Source: Spirochaetota bacterium (GTDB lineage: Bacteria > Spirochaetota > UBA4802 > JAFGJZ01). Taken from it: a DNA stretch of 9,110 nucleotides. The stretch spans positions 1 through 9,110 of the forward strand of contig JAKJGA010000063.1 in NCBI GenBank assembly GCA_022704645.1, in the 5' to 3' direction. Within the stretch, counting starts at the first letter, position 1, and each line of letters begins with the position of its first letter. Below, piece after piece: positions 7,162-9,110 of this stretch. Both the position numbers and the translations under genes were made by a program. Below the pieces are notes generated by a model. It had not been told where the DNA came from. It saw only the letters and a list, made by a program, of their open reading frames with translations, and did not search any database.

Positions 7162-7598
7162 TCTGTGATAGGTATGGGAAATTTAAATAGAACACCGGCT
7201 TCAGCGAAACTTTCACCGCCTAAATTGAAAAATCTGAAATATGGAATGACATAATATGGAATGAATAATCCCAGCATGAATCCCGATTTGTTTGTTCTGG
7301 TGTTTGTCACTCCGCCGGCTTCGAGACCTATTATCATGCTCGAATTGTTGCTTGGAATAAAAATTTCAGGTCCGGCGAATATACGGCTGCCGTTTTTATT
7401 TGCGAGAACATCAACAAAAAAGCCGTAGCCGAAGTCATCTCCTGTATGTACAAAACTTAATTCACCTCCGAAGACTCCGCCGCTTCCTCCGCCGCCTGCA
7501 TTAATTCCGATAGGCATATAATTTTTCGGAAGATTCCAATTCTGTGCGTTTAATTGAAGAGAAAGGATGATGGTCAGAACTGATAATAAATATTTCAT
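7158..7598 (-). CDS. Small secreted, beta-rich protein of unknown function (intact paralog)
   Basis: I do not recognise a named family. The 146-residue product starts with a signal peptide (MKYLLSVLTIILSLQLNA, likely cut before Gln19) and so is exported. The mature part of about 128 residues opens with WNLPKNYMPIGINAGGGG and then has alternating hydrophobic and polar segments separated by turns (GGELSFVH, GYGFFVDVLANKNGSRIFAG, MIIGLEAGGV, GFMLGLFIPYYVIPYFRF, FAEAGVLFKFPI). That pattern is typical of outer-membrane or periplasmic beta-sheet proteins; a small barrel is a guess. The ATG at 7596-7598 follows AGAGGA. It begins only 15 bases after the stop of the cation exporter gene, so the two are probably co-transcribed. 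A truncated copy lies directly downstream (6729-7034), indicating tandem duplication. Confidence 0.8.
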   Translation of the reverse strand: MKYLLSVLTIILSLQLNAQNWNLPKNYMPIGINAGGGGSGGVFGGELSFVHTGDDFGYGFFVDVLANKNGSRIFAGPEIFIPSNNSSMIIGLEAGGVTNTRTNKSGFMLGLFIPYYVIPYFRFFNLGGESFAEAGVLFKFPIPITD

Positions 7599-7613
7599 TA
7601 TGATATCCTCTCT

Positions 7614-8513
7614 TCAATGATCGAACGGTTCGACATGAATCGAAACGAATATACCTGAGCCGTATTTTTCCGCAAGACAGTTTTCAATATTCATAGAAAT
7701 ATCGTGACCTTCCGTGACACTGAGTTTCGGATCAACAAGAATATGAGCATCTATTGCAATAGAGTTTCCTATTTTGCGTGTTTTGAGATTATGGAGATCT
7801 TTAACTCCGGAAATAGCGCAGATGTCGCATCTAATTTCTCCGACCATTTTTTTCGGCAGTGATTTCTCGAGCAGTTCGTTGACAGCCTGAAAACTTATTC
7901 CGATTGCGACTTTTACGATGAAAAAGCTGACTATTATTCCGGCAAGCGGATCAAGTATTCTGAATTTTTCACCGAGAAAAATAGCTCCGCCAATTCCGGC
8001 AGCAGTACCTATTGAAGAAAATGCGTCAGACCGGTGATGCCAGGCGTTTGCGATTACAGCATCGCTATTGATTTTCTTGCCTGCCGAGGCTGTAACGCGG
8101 TATAATGCTTCTTTGAATATTATGGAAACGAACGCGGCGATGAGAGCAATTTTCCCTGGTGATTCAATATGCATTCCTTGGTAAGCATAGTAAACTGATT
8201 TTGCACCGTTAAAAAATATTCCTGCACCAACTGCAAAAAGCGCGGCTCCTATCAGGAATGTTGCGAAAGTTTCAAATTTTCCGTGTCCGTATGAATGGTC
8301 TTCGTCGCCGGGTTTGCTGACAAAGAAATAAAAGCTGGCGATTACAACTATGTCAGTAGCAAAATCGGAAATAGAATGCACGGCGTCCGCTACCATGGCG
8401 TTACTGTTCCCGAATATTCCGGCAAAAAGCTTGAAGGAAGAAAGAATTATGTTAATTACAAGCCCGATATAGGTTATTCTTAAAGCGATTGAGCTTCTTT
8501 CTGATTCCTTCAT
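7614..8513 (-). CDS. Cation diffusion facilitator (CDF) divalent metal exporter
   Basis: A 299-residue inner-membrane antiporter of the CDF family (the FieF/ZitB family), expected to export Zn(II) or a similar divalent metal using the proton gradient. It has six predicted membrane helices followed by a cytoplasmic dimerisation domain from about residue 215. The family signature DEDHSYGHGKFE is at 70-81. The transport site is read as HxxxD in helix 2 (VADAVHSISD, His46 and Asp50) plus HxxxD in helix 5 (AWHHRSD, His159 and Asp163). This HD-HD set is usual for zinc-type CDFs; E. coli FieF has Asp in place of the first His. Length is normal for the family. The ATG at 8511-8513 has GGAG six bases before it. 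A small secreted protein gene follows 15 bases after the stop. The exact metal cannot be read from sequence alone. Confidence 0.93.
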   Translation of the reverse strand: MKESERSSIALRITYIGLVINIILSSFKLFAGIFGNSNAMVADAVHSISDFATDIVVIASFYFFVSKPGDEDHSYGHGKFETFATFLIGAALFAVGAGIFFNGAKSVYYAYQGMHIESPGKIALIAAFVSIIFKEALYRVTASAGKKINSDAVIANAWHHRSDAFSSIGTAAGIGGAIFLGEKFRILDPLAGIIVSFFIVKVAIGISFQAVNELLEKSLPKKMVGEIRCDICAISGVKDLHNLKTRKIGNSIAIDAHILVDPKLSVTEGHDISMNIENCLAEKYGSGIFVSIHVEPFDH

Positions 8514-8567
8514 AAAGTCTCCGGCAATTAATTTAGTTCATTGAAATGCAGAGGAAAAGATAAGTAC

Positions 8568-8595
8568 TTGAATTTATTTAGCAGAATTCGATAAT
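8568..8595 (+). promoter_or_regulatory. Possible promoter for lysA
   Basis: Plus-strand TTGAAT (8568-8573) and GATAAT (8590-8595) with a 16-base spacer, about 73 bases before the lysA start. It overlaps almost completely with the possible opposing exporter promoter, whose -35 begins on the last base of this -10. Confidence 0.4.
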
Positions 8596-8600
8596 GTCAA
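8571..8600 (-). promoter_or_regulatory. Possible promoter for the CDF exporter gene
   Basis: Minus-strand TTGACA (8595-8600, perfect) and TAAATT (8571-8576, four of six) with an 18-base spacer. It lies about 58-87 bases before the exporter start. No metal-regulator operator (long dyad) is obvious nearby. Confidence 0.4.
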
Positions 8601-8667
8601 ATATATTGAGAAAAAAAATCGCATTTGTTAGGTGTTTCTCATTTTGTTATTCATAACGGAGTTTACA

Positions 8668-9110
8668 ATGAAAAATATACCTTTTTCAAAAGAACAGATA
8701 GTTAAAATTGCGGAAAAGTTTCCGACTCCTTTTCATATTTATGATGAAAAAGCAATACGCGAGAATGCGAAACGTTTAAACAAAGCCTTTTCAATTTTTG
8801 AAGGGTTTAAGGAATATTTTGCAGTAAAAGCCTGCCCTAACTATCATCTTATGAAACTTCTCAAAGAAGAAGGTTTCGGATCTGATGCGAGTTCCCTTGC
8901 CGAACTCATTCTTTCAGAAAAAGCCGGCATCACCGGTGAAGATATAATGTTCAGTTCGAACAATACTCCGATTGAAGAATTTGCCAAGGCTAAAGAGCTG
9001 GGTGCGATTATAAATCTTGATGACATTACACATATCAAATATCTTGAAGACGGCTTAGGTTTGCCTGAGCTTTTGAGTTTCAGATTTAATCCGGGTCCGC
9101 TAAAAGGCGG
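8668..9110 (+). CDS. lysA: Diaminopimelate decarboxylase, N-terminal part (gene runs off the window)
   Basis: The first 147 codons of a fold-type III (alanine-racemase-like barrel) PLP decarboxylase. LysA removes CO2 from meso-diaminopimelate to give lysine, in the cytoplasm. Visible: TPFHIYDEKAIRENAKRL at the N-terminus, EYFAVKACPNYHLMKLL with the PLP-binding Lys54, GFGSDASSLAELILSEKAGI, GEDIMFSSNNTP, LGAIINLDD and LSFRFNPGPLKGG. These strings fit a recurrent LysA subgroup with the AVKACPN motif, where the more familiar form has AVKAN. The ATG at 8668-8670 follows CGGAG with an 8-base spacer. A related carboxynorspermidine or ornithine-type decarboxylase is less likely on these motifs, but the specificity region is outside the window. 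Confidence 0.85.
   Translation, partial: MKNIPFSKEQIVKIAEKFPTPFHIYDEKAIRENAKRLNKAFSIFEGFKEYFAVKACPNYHLMKLLKEEGFGSDASSLAELILSEKAGITGEDIMFSSNNTPIEEFAKAKELGAIINLDDITHIKYLEDGLGLPELLSFRFNPGPLKG

Overview
The window is AT-rich bacterial DNA. Purine-rich ribosome binding sites, Sec-type signal peptides on small secreted proteins, a transmembrane chemoreceptor and a possible sigma-28 promoter suggest a motile, probably Gram-negative-type bacterium. The phylum cannot be fixed from sequence reading alone. The housekeeping content is amino-acid metabolism at both edges (an AlaA-type alanine aminotransferase and a LysA-type diaminopimelate decarboxylase, each cut by the window edge) plus a cation diffusion facilitator.

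Layout. 1-1109 (-): alaA, 3' end off the window. 1110-1650: long AT-rich spacer without a convincing gene. 1651-2846: a decayed IS481-family insertion sequence with readable ends, a candidate 5-bp target duplication and a transposase broken by several independent lesions. 2847-3068: leader of the chemoreceptor gene, with a perfect GCCGATAA box. 3069-5117 (+): methyl-accepting chemotaxis protein. 5118-5287: convergent spacer holding three mutually complementary arms that can form one of two alternative AT-only hairpins. 5288-7034 (-): a chimeric junction where a gene for a small secreted protein lost its 3' part and runs out of frame into a large gene that lost its 5' part. 7158-7598 (-): the intact paralog of that small secreted protein. 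7614-8513 (-): CDF metal exporter, 15 nt upstream of the intact paralog and probably co-transcribed with it. 8514-8667: divergent promoter region. 8668-9110 (+): lysA, cut by the window end.

Functional picture. The metal exporter and the small secreted protein form the clearest transcription unit. The chemoreceptor appears to be a single-gene unit under flagellar-type control. The insertion sequence and the chimeric junction show that this stretch has been rearranged and is decaying. No defence system, CRISPR array, tRNA or rRNA was seen. The items most worth a second look are the unknown large protein at 5288-6745, the secreted paralog pair, the A-B-A' hairpin repeat and the sigma-28-like box.
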